Shown here one piece after another: positions 1 to 42,640 of a stretch of 42,640 nucleotides of DNA. The stretch's first letter is position 1. The number at the start of each line of letters is the position of its first letter. The notes beneath the pieces are model-generated. The model searched no databases and was not told the DNA's origin. It worked only from the letters and a program-made list of their open reading frames with translations. The translations under genes were made by a program, and so were the position numbers. This stretch comes from Nemertoderma westbladi (lineage: Eukaryota > Xenacoelomorpha > Nemertodermatida > Nemertodermatidae): positions 1 through 42,640 of the forward strand of contig JAUCBJ010006258.1 of NCBI GenBank assembly GCA_032718475.1, read 5' to 3'.

Positions 1-248
1 GGACCTTAAGTTTCCGATTAATTCTCGGTGACTTCCAAATCCTGGAAAGCCTATTCAAGGCTGCCCATGCATTTCCCTTACGTATTCGAAGGTCCTCACC
101 TGACTTCCGGATCCATGATCCCAGGTAACAGAAGTCGTCCACATGCTCAAGCATACCATCTTTTGAGCTTATGCTCATCCGATCAGAGACTTGCTGAGAT
201 CTTTCAAAGTTAACTGTCAAAATTTTGGTCTTTCTGGAGTTAATAAAA
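1..248 (-). mobile_element. LINE fragment, same family as 13290-15085
   Basis: Matches the reverse complement of about 14347-14596 at high identity (four differences in 61 aligned residues when read in the same antisense frame). Truncated by the window edge on the left and by the junction with repeat copy A on the right. Confidence 0.9.
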
Positions 249-508
249 GTGAATTCTACAATTATGATCGGTCTTTCTAGAGTTAATTTCACTGTTGCTA
301 GGCAACCAACAGGTCCCTCGCAACCAAAACCTAGCATACACAACTATGTCCGATAATGAACATATCATCAAAGTTTCATCCAATTCCCTCAAGATTCAGT
401 GTAAGAAACAAACAAACAAACAAACAAACAAACAAACAAACAAACAAACAAACAAACAGACAGACAAACACGTGTGAGGATTAAAGATCCGTCCTGGATC
501 CGTCCAAT
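249..508 (-). repeat. Interspersed repeat family, copy A
   Basis: Inverted relative of 25914-26154. It starts at GTGAATTCTAC and carries an expanded (CAAA)n block at 407-459. It adjoins the LINE fragment at 1-248 without a gap. Confidence 0.8.
407..470. repeat. (CAAA)n/(CAGA)n microsatellite
   Basis: About 13 tandem CAAA tetramers followed by CAGACAGA. This is the expanded internal tract of repeat copy A. A separate (GACA)n tract lies at 582-598. Confidence 0.95.
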
Positions 509-813
509 AAGATAATAATTTGTAAGTGGCTTTTTCTTTAGCTGATAGCAAATCGCAAACCTAAAGACAGACATAAAAATAGACAGACAGACAGACAGTT
601 TCGAGATGTCTACTAAATCTTATCTTCTTTCAAATTGTTGAGATCAGTGGATAAATAGAAGGTGTAATCCACTTCCATTTTGGGCGTGCAATTTTGTTGA
701 ACCAAATCCTATTTCAGGCACAGTGTGCTATCTAGCTATAGAGATAAATGAAGTCTCCATATAGATAGTTGTATTAATTTGAGACTGATATTAATCCAAT
801 CCGCCATCCACAG

Positions 814-30217
<29,404 letters not shown>

Positions 30218-30261
30218 GTTAGTTAAATAAACTTGCAGTACTTACTAGTAATGTTGTTTTC

Positions 30262-33200
30262 ATGTAAGGGTAACAGGGGCACACCAATGTAAGAGCACCA
30301 GGGGCACACCAATGTAACTGTACCAGGGGCACACCAATGTAAGAGTACCAGGGGCACACCAATGTAAGAGTACCAGGGGCACACCAATGTAAGAGTACCA
30401 GGGGCACACCAATGTAACTGTACCAGGGGCACACCAATGTAAGAGCACCAGGGGCACACCAATGTAACTGTACCAGGGGCACACCAATGTAAGAGCACCA
30501 GGGGCACACCAATGTAAGAGTACCAGGGGCACACCAATGTAACTGTACCAGGGGCACACCAATGTAAGAGTGCCAGGGGCACACCAATGGGAGAGTGGGG
30601 ATCACCAATGTAACTGTGCCAGGGGCACACCAATGTAAGAGTACCAGGGGCACACCAATGTAACTGTACCAGGGGCACACCAATGTAAGAGTACCAGGGG
30701 CACACCAATGTAACTGTACCAGGGGCACACCAATGTAAGAGTGCCAGGGAGCACACCAATGTAAGAGTGGCAGGGGCACACCAATGTAAGGGTAACAGGG
30801 GCACACCAATGTAAGAGCACCAGGGGCACACCAATGGGAGAGTACCAGGGGCACACCAATGTAACTGTACCAGGGGCACACCAATGTAACTATACCAGGG
30901 GCACACCAATGGGAGAGTGCCAGGGGCACACCAATGGGAGAGTGCCAGGGGCACACCAATGTAAGAGTATCAGGGGCACACCAATGGAAGAGTGGGGATC
31001 ACCAATGTAACAGTGCCAGGGGCACACCAATGGGAGAGTACCAGGGGCACACCAATGTAAGAGTACCAGGGGCACACCAATGTAAGAGTACCAGGGGCAC
31101 ACCAATGTAACTGTACCAGGGGCACACCAATGTAAGAGTACCAGGGGCACACCAATGTAACTGTACCAGGGGCACACCAATGGGAGAGTGCCAGGGGCAC
31201 ACCAATGGAAGAGTACCAGGGGCACACCAATGTAAGAGTACCAGGGGCACACCAATGTAACTGTACCAGTGGCACACCAATGTAAGAGTACCAGGGGCAC
31301 ACCAATGTAACTGTACCAGGGGCACACCAATGCAAGAGTACCAGGGGCACACCAATGTAACTGTACCAGGGGCACACCAATGTAAGAGTGCCAGGGGGCA
31401 CACCAATGTAACTGTACCAGGGGCACACCAATGTAAGAGTACCAGGGGCACACCAATGTAACTGTACCAGGGGCACACCAATGTAAGAGTGCCAGGGGCA
31501 CACCAATGTAAGAGTGGCAGGGGCACACCAATGTAAGAGTACCAGGGGCACACCAATGTAACTGTACCAGGGGCACACCAATGTAAGAGTGCCAGGGGCA
31601 CACCAATGTAAGAGTGCCAGGGGCACACCAATGTAAAAGTGGCAGGGGCACACCAATGTAAGAGTACCAGGGGCACACCAATGTAACTGTACCAGGGGCA
31701 CACCAATGTAACTGTACCAGGGGCACACCAATGTAAGAGTGCCAGGGGCACACCAATGTAAGAGTACCAGGGGCACACCAATGTAACTGTACCAGGGGCA
31801 CACCAATGTAACTGTACCAGGGGCACACCAATGTAAGAGTGGCAGGGGCACACCAATGGAAGAGTGGGGATCACCAATGTAACTATGCCAGGGGCACACC
31901 AATGTAACTGTACCAGGGACACACCAATGTAACTGTACCAGGGGCACACCAATGTAACTGTACCAGGGGCACACCAATGTAAGAGTGCCAGGGGCACACC
32001 AATGTAAGGGTAACAGGGGCACACCAATGTAAGGGTAACAGGGGCACACCAATGTAAGAGTACCAGGGGCACACCAATGTAAGAGTGGCAGGGGCACACC
32101 AATGGAAGAGTGGGGATCACCAATGTAACTATGCCAGGGGCACACCAATGTAAGAGTGGCAGGGGCACACCAATGTAAGAGTAACAGGGGCACACCAATG
32201 TAAGGGTAACAGGGGCACACCAATGTAAGAGTACCAGGGGCACACCAATGTAACTGTACCAGGGGCACACCAATGTAAGAGTACCAGGGGCACACCAATG
32301 TAACTGTACCAGGGGCACACCAATGTAACTGTACCAGGGGCACACCAATGTAACTGTACCAGGGGCACACCAATGTAACTGTACCAGGGGCACACCAATG
32401 TAAGAGTGCCAGGGGCACACCAATGTAAGAGTGTCAGGGGCACACCAATGTAAGGGTAACAGGGGCACACCAATGTAAGAGTACCAGGGGCACACCAATG
32501 TAAGAGTGGCAGTGGCACACCAATGGAAGAGTGGGGATCACCAATGTAACTATGCCAGGGGCACACCAATGTAACTGTACCAGGGGCACACCAATGTAAC
32601 TGTACCAGGGGCACACCAATGTAACTGTACCAGGGGCACACCAATGTAAGAGTGCCAGGGGCACACCAATGGAAGAGTGGCAGGGGCACACCAATGTAAG
32701 GGTAACAGGGGCACACCAATGTAAGAGTACCAGGGGCACACCAATGTAAGAGTGGCAGGGGCACACCAATGGAAGAGTGGGGATCACCAATGTAACTATG
32801 CCAGGGGCACACCAATGTAAGAGTAACAGGGGCACACCAATGTAAGGGTAACAGGGGCACACCAATGTAAGAGTACCAGGGGCACACCAATGTAACTGTA
32901 CCAGGGGCACACCAATGTAAGAGTGCCAGGGGCACACCAATGTAAGAGTACCAGGGGCACACCAATGGAAGAGTACCAGGGGCACACCAATGTAACTGTA
33001 CCAGGGGCACACCAATGTAACTGTACCAGGGGCACACCAATGTAAGAGTGGCAGGGGCACACCAATGTAAGAGTACCAGGGGCACACCAATGTAACTGTA
33101 CCAGGGGCACACCAATGTAACTGTACCAGGGGCACACCAATGTAACTGTACCAGGGGCACACCAATGTAAGAGTGCCAGGGGCACACCAATGTAAGAGTA

Positions 33201-36200
33201 CCAGGGGCACACCAATGTAACTGTACCAGGGGCACACCAATGTAACTGTACCAGGGGCACACCAATGTAAGAGTGGCAGGGGCACACCAATGTAAGAGTA
33301 CCAGGGGCACACCAATGTAACTGTACCAGGGGCACACCAATGTAACTGTACCAGGGGCACACCAATGTAACTGTACCAGGGGCACACCAATGTAACTGTA
33401 CCAGGGGCACACCAATGTAAGAGTGCCAGGGGCACACCAATGTAACATTACCAGGGGCACACCAATGTAACTGTACTAGGGGCACACCAATGTAAGAGTG
33501 CCAGGGGCACACCAATGTAAGAGTACCAGGGGCACACCAATGTAACTGTACCAGGGGCACACCAATGTAACTGTACCAGGGGCACACCAATGTAAGAGTG
33601 GCAGGGGCACACCAATGTAAGAGTACCAGGGGCACACCAATGTAACTGTACCAGGGGCACACCAATGTAACTGTACCAGGGGCACACCAATGTAACTGTA
33701 CCAGGGGCACACCAATGTAAGAGTGCCAGGGGCACACCAATGTAAGAGTGCCAGGGGCACACCAATGTAAGGGTAACAGGGGCACACCAATGTAAGAGTA
33801 CCAGGGGCACACCAATGTAAGAGTGGCAGGGGCACACCAATGGAAGAGTGGGGATCACCAATGTAACTATGCCAGGGGCACACCAATGTAACTGTACCAG
33901 GGGCACACCAATGTAACTGTACCAGGGGCACACCAATGTAACTGTACCAGGGGCACACCAATGTAAGAGTGCCAGGGGCACACCAATGGAAGAGTGGCAG
34001 GGGCACACCAATGTAAGGGTAACAGGGGCACACCAATGTAAGAGTACCAGGGGCACACCAATGTAAGAGTGGCAGGGGCACACCAATGGAAGAGTGGGGA
34101 TCACCAATGTAACTATGCCAGGGGCACACCAATGTAAGAGTGGCAGGGGCACACCAATGTAAGAGTAACAGGGGCACACCAATGTAAGGGTAACAGGGGC
34201 ACACCAATGTAAGAGTACCAGGGGCACACCAATGTAACTGTACCAGGGGCACACCAATGTAAGAGTGCCAGGGGCACACCAATGTAAGAGTACCAGGGGC
34301 ACACCAATGGAAGAGTGGCAGGGGCACACCAATGTAAGAGTAACAGAGGCACACCAATGTAAGGGTAACAGGGGCACACCAATGTAAGAGTACCAGGGGC
34401 ACACCAATGTAACTGTACCAGGGGCACACCAATGTAAGAGTGCCAGGGGCACACCAATGTAAGAGTACCAGGGGCACACCAATGGGAGAGTACCAGGGGC
34501 ACACCAATGGAAGAGTGGCAGGGGCACACCAATGTAAGAGTAACAGGGGCACACCAATGTAAGAGTACCAGGGGCACACCAATGGAAGAGTGGGGATCAC
34601 CAATGTAACTGTGCCAGGGGCACACCAATGGAAGAGTTCCAGGGGCACACCAATGTAAGAGTGGCAGGGGCACACCAATGGAAGAGTGGGGATCACCAAT
34701 GTAACTGTGCCAGGGGCACACCAATGTAAGAGTGCCAGGGAGCACACCAATGTAAGAGTACCAGGGGCACACCAATGGGAGAGTGTGAATCACCAATGTA
34801 ACTGTGCCAGGGGCACACCAATGGGAGAGTCCCAGGGGCACACCAATGGAAGAGTGGCAGGGGCACACCAATGTAAGAGTAACAGGGGCACACCAATGTA
34901 AGAGTACCAGGGGCTCACAAATGGAAGAGTGGGGATCACCAATGTAACTGTGCCAGGGGCACACCAATGTAAGAGTGCCAGGGGCACACCAATGTAAGAG
35001 TACCAGGGGCACACCAATGTAAGAGTACCAGGGGCACACCAATGGAAGAGTGGGGATCACCAATGTAACTGTGCCAGGGGCACACCAATGTAAAAGTGGC
35101 AGGGGCACACCAATGGAAGAGTTGGGATCACCAATGTAACTGTGCCAGGGGCACACCAATGTAAGAGTGCCAGGGAGCACACCAATGTAAGAGTGCCAGG
35201 GGCACACCAATGTAAGAGTGCCAGGGGCACACCAATGGGAGAGTGCTAGGGGCACACCAATGGAAGAGTGTGGATCACTAATGTAACTGTGCCAGGGGCA
35301 CACCAATGGGAGAGTACCAGGGGCACACCAATGTAAGAGTACCAGGGGCACACCAATGGAAGAGTGGGGATCACCAATGTAACTGTGCCAGGGGCACACC
35401 AATGGGAGAGTACCAGGGGCACACCAATGGAAGAGTGGCAGGGGCATACCAATGTAAGAGTAACAGGGGCACACCAATGTAAGAGTACCAGGGGCACACC
35501 AATGGAAGAGTGGGGATCACCAATGTAACTGTGCCAGGGGCACACCAATGTAAGAGTTCCAGGGGCACACCAATGTAAGAGTGGCAGGGGCACACCAATG
35601 GAAGAGTGGGGATCACCAATGTAACTATGCCAGGGGCACACCAATGTAAGAGTGGCAGGGGCACACCAATGTAAGAGTAACAGGGACACACCAATGTAAG
35701 GGTAACAGGGGCACACCAATGTAAGAGTGCCAGGGGCACACCAATGTAAGAGTACCAGGGGCACACCAATGGGAGAGTACCAGGGGCACACCAATGTAAG
35801 GGTAACAGGGGCACACCAATGTAAGAGTACCAGGGGCACACCAATGTAACTGTACCAGGGGCACACCAATGTAAGAGTGCCAGGGGCACACCAATGTAAG
35901 AGTACCAGGGGCACACCAATGGGAGAGTACCAGGGGCACACCAATGGAAGAGTGGCAGGGGCACACCAATGTAAGTGTAACAGGGGCACACCAATGTAAG
36001 AGTACCAGGGGCACACCAATGGAAGAGTGGGGATCACCAATGTAACTGTGCCAGGGGCACACCAATGGGAGAGTACCAGGGGCACACCAATGTAAGAGTA
36101 CCAGGGGCACACCAATGGAAGAGTGGGGATCACCAATGTAACTGTGCCAGGGGCACACCAATGTAAGAGTTCCAGGGGCACACCAATGTAAGAGTGGCAG

Positions 36201-39200
36201 GGGCACACCAATGGAAGAGTGGGGATCACCAATGTAACTGTGCCAGGGGCACACCAATGTAAGAGTGCCAGGGAGCACACCAATGTAAGAGTACCAGGGG
36301 CACACCAATGGGAGAGTGTGAATCACCAATGTAACTGTGCCAGGGGCACACCAATGGGAGAGTACCAGGGGCACACCAATGGAAGAGTGGCAGGGGCACA
36401 CCAATGTAAGTATAACAGGGGCACATCAATGTAAGAGTACCAGGGGCACACCAATGGAAGAGTGGGGATCACCAATGTAACTGTGCCAGTGGCACACCAA
36501 TGTAAGAGTTCCAGGGGCACACCAATGTAAGAGTGGCAGGGGCACACCAATGGAAGAGTGGGGATCACCAATGTAACTGTGCCAGGGGCACACCAATGTA
36601 AGAGTACCAGGAGCACACCAATGTAAGAGTACCAGGGGCACACCAATGGGAGAGTGTGAATCACCAATGTAACTGTGCCAGGGGCACACCAATGGGAGAG
36701 TCCCAGGGGCACATCAATGGAAGAGTGGCAGGGGCACACCAATGTAAGAGTAACAGGGGCACACCAATGTAAGAGTACCAGGGGCACACAAATGGAAGAG
36801 TGGGGATCACCAATGTAACTGTGCCAGGGGCACACCAATGTAAGAGTGCCAGGGGCACACCAATGTAAGAGTACCAGGGGCACACCAATGGAAGAGTGGG
36901 GATCACCAATGTAACTGTGCCAGGGGCACACCAATGTAAAAGTGGCAGCGGCACACCAATGGAAGAGTTGGGATCACCAATGTAACTGTGCCAAGGGCAC
37001 ACCAATGTAAGAGTGCCAGGGAGCACACCAATGTAAGAGTGCCAGGGGCACACCAATGTAAGAGTGCCAGGGGCACACCAATGGGAGAGTGCTAGGGGCA
37101 CACCAATGGAAGAGTGTGGATCACCAATGTAACTATGCCAGGGGCACACCAATGTAAGAGTAACAGGGGCACACCAATGTAAGGGTAACAGGGGCACACC
37201 AATGTAAGAATACCAGGGGCACACCAATGTAACTGTACCAGGGGCACACCAATGTAAGAGTGCCAGGGGCACACCAATGTAAGAGTACCAGGGGCACACC
37301 AATGGAAGAGTACCAGGGGCACACCAATGTAACTGTACCAGGGGCACACCAATGTAACTGTACCAGGGGCACACCAATGTAAGAGTGGCAGGGGCACACC
37401 AATGTAAGAGTACCAGGGGCACACCAATGTAACTGTACCAGGGGCACACCAATGTAACTGTACCAGGGGCACACCAATGTAACTGTACCAGGGGCACACC
37501 AATGTAAGAGTGCCAGGGGCACACCAATGTAAGAGTACCAGGGGCACACCAATGTAACTGTACCAGGGGCACACCAATGTAACTGTACCAGGGGCACACC
37601 AATGTAAGAGTGGCAGGGGCACACCAATGTAAGAGTACCAGGGGCACACCAATGTAACTGTACCAGGGGCACACCAATGTAACTGTACCAGGGGCACACC
37701 AATGTAACTGTACCAGGGGCACACCAATGTAACTGTACCAGGGGCACACCAATGTAAGAGTGCCAGGGGCACACCAATGTAACATTACCAGGGGCACACC
37801 AATGTAACTGTACCAGGGGCACACCAATGTAAGAGTGCCAGGGGCACACCAATGTAAGAGTACCAGGGGCACACCAATGTAACTGTACCAGGGGCACACC
37901 AATGTAACTGTACCAGGGGCACACCAATGTAAGAGTGGCAGGGGCACACCAATGTAAGAGTACCAGGGGCACACCAATGTAACTGTACCAGGGGCACACC
38001 AATGTAACTGTACCAGGGGCACACCAATGTAACTGTACCAGGGGCACACCAATGTAAGAGTGCCAGGGGCACACCAATGTAAGAGTGCCAGGGGCACACC
38101 AATGTAAGGGTAACAGGGGCACACCAATGTAAGAGTACCAGGGGCACACCAATGTAAGAGTGGCAGGGGCACACCAATGGAAGAGTGGGGATCACCAATG
38201 TAACTATGCCAGGGGCACACCAATGTAACTGTACCAGGGGCACACCAATGTAACTGTACCAGGGGCACATCAATGTAACTGTACCAGGGGCACACCAATG
38301 TAAGAGTGCCAGGGGCACACCAATGGAAGAGTGGCAGGGGCACACCAATGTAAGGGTAACAGGGGCACACCAATGTAAGAGTACCAGGGGCGCACCAATG
38401 TAAGAGTGGCAGGGGCACACCAATGGAAGAGTGGGGATCACCAATGTAACTATGCCAGGGGCACACCAATGTAAGAGTGGCAGGGGCACACCAATGTAAG
38501 AGTAACAGGGGCACACCAATGTAAGGGTAACAGGGGCACACCAATGTAAGAGTACCAGGGGCACACCAATGTAACTGTACCAGGGGCACACCAATGTAAG
38601 AGTGCCAGGGGCACACCAATGTAAGAGTACCAGGGGCACACCAATGGAAGAGTGGCAGGGGCACACCAATGTAAGAGTAACAGAGGCACACCAATGTAAG
38701 GGTAACAGGGGCACACCAATGTAAGAGTACCAGGGGCACACCAATGTAACTGTACCAGGGGCACACCAATGTAAGAGTGCCAGGGGCACACCAATGTAAG
38801 AGTACCAGGGGCACACCAATGGGAGAGTACCAGGGGCACACCAATGGAAGAGTGGCAGGGGCACACCAATGTAAGAGTAACAGGGGCACACCAATGTAAG
38901 AGTACCAGGGGCACACCAATGGAAGAGTGGGGATCACCAATGTAACTGTGCCAGGGGCACACCAATGGAAGAGTTCCAGGGGCACACCAATGTAAGAGTG
39001 GCAGGGGCACACCAATGGAAGAGTGGGGATCACCAATGTAACTGTGCCAGGGGCACACCAATGTAAGAGTGCCAGGGAGCACACCAATGTAAGAGTACCA
39101 GGGGCACACCAATGGGAGAGTGTGAATCACCAATGTAACTGTGCCAGGGGCACACCAATGGGAGAGTCCCAGGGGCACACCAATGGAAGAGTGGCAGGGG

Positions 39201-42200
39201 CACACCAATGTAAGAGTAACAGGGGCACACCAATGTAAGAGTACCAGGGGCACACAAATGGAAGAGTGGGGATCACCAATGTAACTGTGCCAGGGGCACA
39301 CCAATGTAAGAGTGCCAGGGGCACACCAATGTAAGAGTACCAGGGGCACACCAATGTAAGAGTACCAGGGGCACACCAATGGAAGAGTGGGGATCACCAA
39401 TGTAACTGTGCCAGGGGCACACCAATGTAAAAGTGGCAGGGGCACACCAATGGAAGAGTTGGGATCACCAATGTAACTGTGCCAGGGGCACACCAATGTA
39501 AGAGTGCCAGGGAGCACACCAATGTAAGAGTGCCAGGGGCACACCAATGTAAGAGTGCCAGGGGCACACCAATGGGAGAGTGCTAGGGGCACACCAATGG
39601 AAGAGTGTGGATCACTAATGTAACTGTGCCAGGGGCACACCAATGGGAGAGTACCAGGGGCACACCAATGTAAGAGTACCAGGGGCACACCAATGGAAGA
39701 GTGGGGATCACCAATGTAACTGTGCCAGGGGCACACCAATGGGAGAGTACCAGGGGCACACCAATGGAAGAGTGGCAGGGGCATACCAATGTAAGAGTAA
39801 CAGGGGCACACCAATGTAAGAGTACCAGGGGCACACCAATGGAAGAGTGGGGATCACCAATGTAACTGTGCCAGGGGCACACCAATGTAAGAGTTCCAGG
39901 GGCACACCAATGTAAGAGTGGCAGGGGCACACCAATGGAAGAGTGGGGATCACCAATGTAACTATGCCAGGGGCACACCAATGTAAGAGTGGCAGGGGCA
40001 CACCAATGTAAGAGTAACAGGGACACACCAATGTAAGGGTAACAGGGGCACACCAATGTAAGAGTACCAGGGGCACACCAATGTAAGAGTGCCAGGGGCA
40101 CACCAATGTAAGAGTACCAGGGGCACACCAATGGGAGAGTACCAGGGGCACACCAATGTAAGGGTAACAGGGGCACACCAATGTAAGAGTACCAGGGGCA
40201 CACCAATGTAACTGTACCAGGGGCACACCAATGTAAGAGTGCCAGGGGCACACCAATGTAAGAGTACCAGGGGCACACCAATGGGAGAGTACCAGGGGCA
40301 CACCAATGGAAGAGTGGCAGGGGCACACCAATGTAAGTGTAACAGGGGCACACCAATGTAAGAGTACCAGGGGCACACCAATGGAAGAGTGGGGATCACC
40401 AATGTAACTGTGCCAGGGGCACACCAATGGGAGAGTACCAGGGGCACACCAATGTAAGAGTACCAGGGGCACACCAATGGAAGAGTGGGGATCACCAATG
40501 TAACTGTGCCAAGGGCACACCAATGTAAGAGTTCCAGGGGCACACCAATGTAAGAGTGGCAGGGGCACACCAATGGAAGAGTGGGGATCACCAATGTAAC
40601 TGTGCCAGGGGCACACCAATGTAAGAGTGCCAGGGAGCACACCAATGTAAGAGTACCAGGGGCACACCAATGGGAGAGTGTGAATCACCAATGTAACTGT
40701 GCCAGGGGCACACCAATGGGAGAGTACCAGGGGCACACCAATGGAAGAGTGGCAGGGGCACACCAATGTAAGTATAACAGGGGCACATCAATGTAAGAGT
40801 ACCAGGGGCACACCAATGGAAGAGTGGGGATCACCAATGTAACTGTGCCAGTGGCACACCAATGTAAGAGTTCCAGGGGCACACCAATGTAAGAGTGGCA
40901 GGGGCACACCAATGGAAGAGTGGGGATCACCAATGTAACTGTGCCAGGGGCACACCAATGTAAGAGTACCAGGAGCACACCAATGTAAGAGTACCAGGGG
41001 CACACCAATGGGAGAGTGTGAATCACCAATGTAACTGTGCCAGGGGCACACCAATGGGAGAGTCCCAGGGGCACATCAATGGAAGAGTGGCAGGGGCACA
41101 CCAATGTAAGAGTAACAGGGGCACACCAATGTAAGAGTACCAGGGGCACACAAATGGAAGAGTGGGGATCACCAATGTAACTGTGCCAGGGGCACACCAA
41201 TGTAAGAGTGCCAGGGGCACACCAATGTAAGAGTACCAGGGGCACACCAATGGAAGAGTGGGGATCACCAATGTAACTGTGCCAGGGGCACACCAATGTA
41301 AAAGTGGCAGCGGCACACCAATGGAAGAGTTGGGATCACCAATGTAACTGTGCCAAGGGCACACCAATGTAAGAGTGCCAGGGAGCACACCAATGTAAGA
41401 GTGCCAGGGGCACACCAATGTAAGAGTGCCAGGGGCACACCAATGGGAGAGTGCTAGGGGCACACCAATGGAAGAGTGTGGATCACCAATGTAACTGTGC
41501 CAGGGGCACACCAATGGGAGAGTACCAGGGGCACACCAATGTAAGAGTACCAGGGGCACAGCAATGTAACTGTACCAGTGGCACACCAATGTAAGAGTAC
41601 CAGGGGCACACCAATGTAACTGTACCAGGGGCACACCAATGTAAGAGTACCAGGGGCACACCAATGTAAATGTACCAGGGGCACACCAATGTAAGAGTGC
41701 CAGGGGGCACACCAATGTAACTGTACCAGGGGCACACCAATGTAAGAGTACCAGGGGCACACCAATGTAACTGTACCAGGGGCACACCAATGTAAGAGTG
41801 CCAGGGGCACACCAATGGAAGAGTGGGGATCACCAATGTAACTATGCCAGGGGCACACCAATGTAAGAGTGGCAGGGGCACACCAATGTAAGAGTAACAG
41901 GGGCACACCAATGTAAGGGTAACAGGGGCACACCAATGTAAGAGTACCAGGGGCACACCAATGTAACTGTACCAGGGGCACACCAATGTAAGAGTGCCAG
42001 GGGCACACCAATGTAAGAGTACCAGGGGCACACCAATGGGAGAGTACCAGGGCCACACCAATGGAAGAGTGGCAGGGGCACACCAATGTAAGAGTGCCAG
42101 GGGCACACCAATGGAAGAGTGGGGATCACCAATGTAACTATGCCAGGGGCACACCAATGTAAGAGTGCCAGGGGCACACCAATGTAAGAGTACCAGGGGC

Positions 42201-42640
42201 ACACCAATGGGAGAGTACCAGGGGCACACCAATGGAAGAGTGGCAGGGGCACACCAATGTAAGAGTAACAGGGGCACACCAATGTAAGAGTAACAGGGGC
42301 ACACCAATGTAAGGGTAACAGGGGCACACCAATGTAAGAGTACCAGGGGCACACCAATGTAACTGTACCAGGGGCACACCAATGTAAGAGTGCCAGGGGC
42401 ACACCAATGTAAGAGTACCAGGGGCACACCAATGGGAGAGTACCAGGGCCACACCAATGGAAGAGTGGCAGGGGCACACCAATGGAAGAGTAACAGGGGC
42501 ACACCAATGTAAGGGTAACAGGGGCACACCAATGTAAGAGTACCAGGGGCACACCAATGTAACTGTACCAGGGGCACACCAATGTAAGAGTGCCAGGGGC
42601 ACACCAATGTAAGAGTACCAGGGGCACACCAATGGAAGAG
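30262..42640 (+). repeat. 25-bp minisatellite array, nearly 500 units, continues past the window
   Basis: The basic unit is CAGGGGCACACCAATGTAAG, then AGTAC. Main variants: AACTGTACC, AAGAGTGCC, AAGGGTAAC, GGAAGAGTGGC and GGGAGAGTACC in the second half, and a 21-bp form around GTGGGGATCACC. Blocks of several kilobases are duplicated (32796-37132 and 37133-41494). The antisense strand has no stop in any frame of the basic unit, so open frames of hundreds of codons appear; they encode only a 25-residue cycle (GVPLVLLHWCAPGT...). Confidence 0.97.

Noticed and set aside
30219-42632. Minus-strand open frames up to 808 codons across the 25-bp array (cycle of HWCAPGTLTLVCPWYSYIGV)
   Set aside because: A 25-bp unit without stops on that strand gives open frames in all three phases. 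The frames overlap each other with the same 25-residue cycle, lack any non-repeat sequence and fall in an intron.

Overview
This window is eukaryotic (metazoan) DNA: a multi-exon gene with GT-AG introns, a non-LTR retrotransposon, TIR elements and very large tandem arrays. Its backbone is an internal part of one plus-strand gene, a homologue of SPAG17/PF6, the central-apparatus protein of motile cilia and sperm flagella. I place 15 consecutive exons between 814 and 30217. All intron phases fit from one exon to the next, giving about 934 codons of uninterrupted reading frame. The 5' exons lie upstream of the window and the 3' exons downstream. I cannot fix the species. Small introns, AT-rich non-coding DNA and abundant LINE/MITE debris suggest a marine invertebrate or similar animal, but this is a guess.

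Layout. 1-813: retroelement debris in an intron. 814-4606: eight exons separated by introns of about 130-630 bp. 4583-11151: a 34-bp minisatellite of about 190 copies, grown from the 3' end and 5' splice site of exon 8. 11317-11428: exon 9. 11429-26616: a 15-kb intron containing (i) a 6.35-kb foldback-type transposon (12664-19012) with a 9-bp target duplication, inverted arms made of 53-bp tandem repeats and a 5'-truncated LINE in its centre; (ii) a nested, apparently intronless minus-strand gene (20244-18961) whose last 16 codons come from the transposon end; (iii) a 61-bp array of about 85 copies (20581-25782). 26617-30217: six more exons of the ciliary gene. 30262 to the window end: a 25-bp array of nearly 500 units with large internal segmental duplications.

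Tandem repeats make up roughly two thirds of the window, almost all inside introns of one axonemal gene. The two most notable observations are: (a) amplification of an exon/intron junction, so that each unit carries the last 24 coding bases plus a copy of the donor site, with a smaller 97-bp duplication of the same kind at exon 2; and (b) a transposon insertion whose empty site can be read from the flanks, showing that the nested gene's original C-terminus and polyadenylation signal were displaced. The long minus-strand open frames over 30.2-42.6 kb arise from a 25-bp unit that lacks stops and are not genes.
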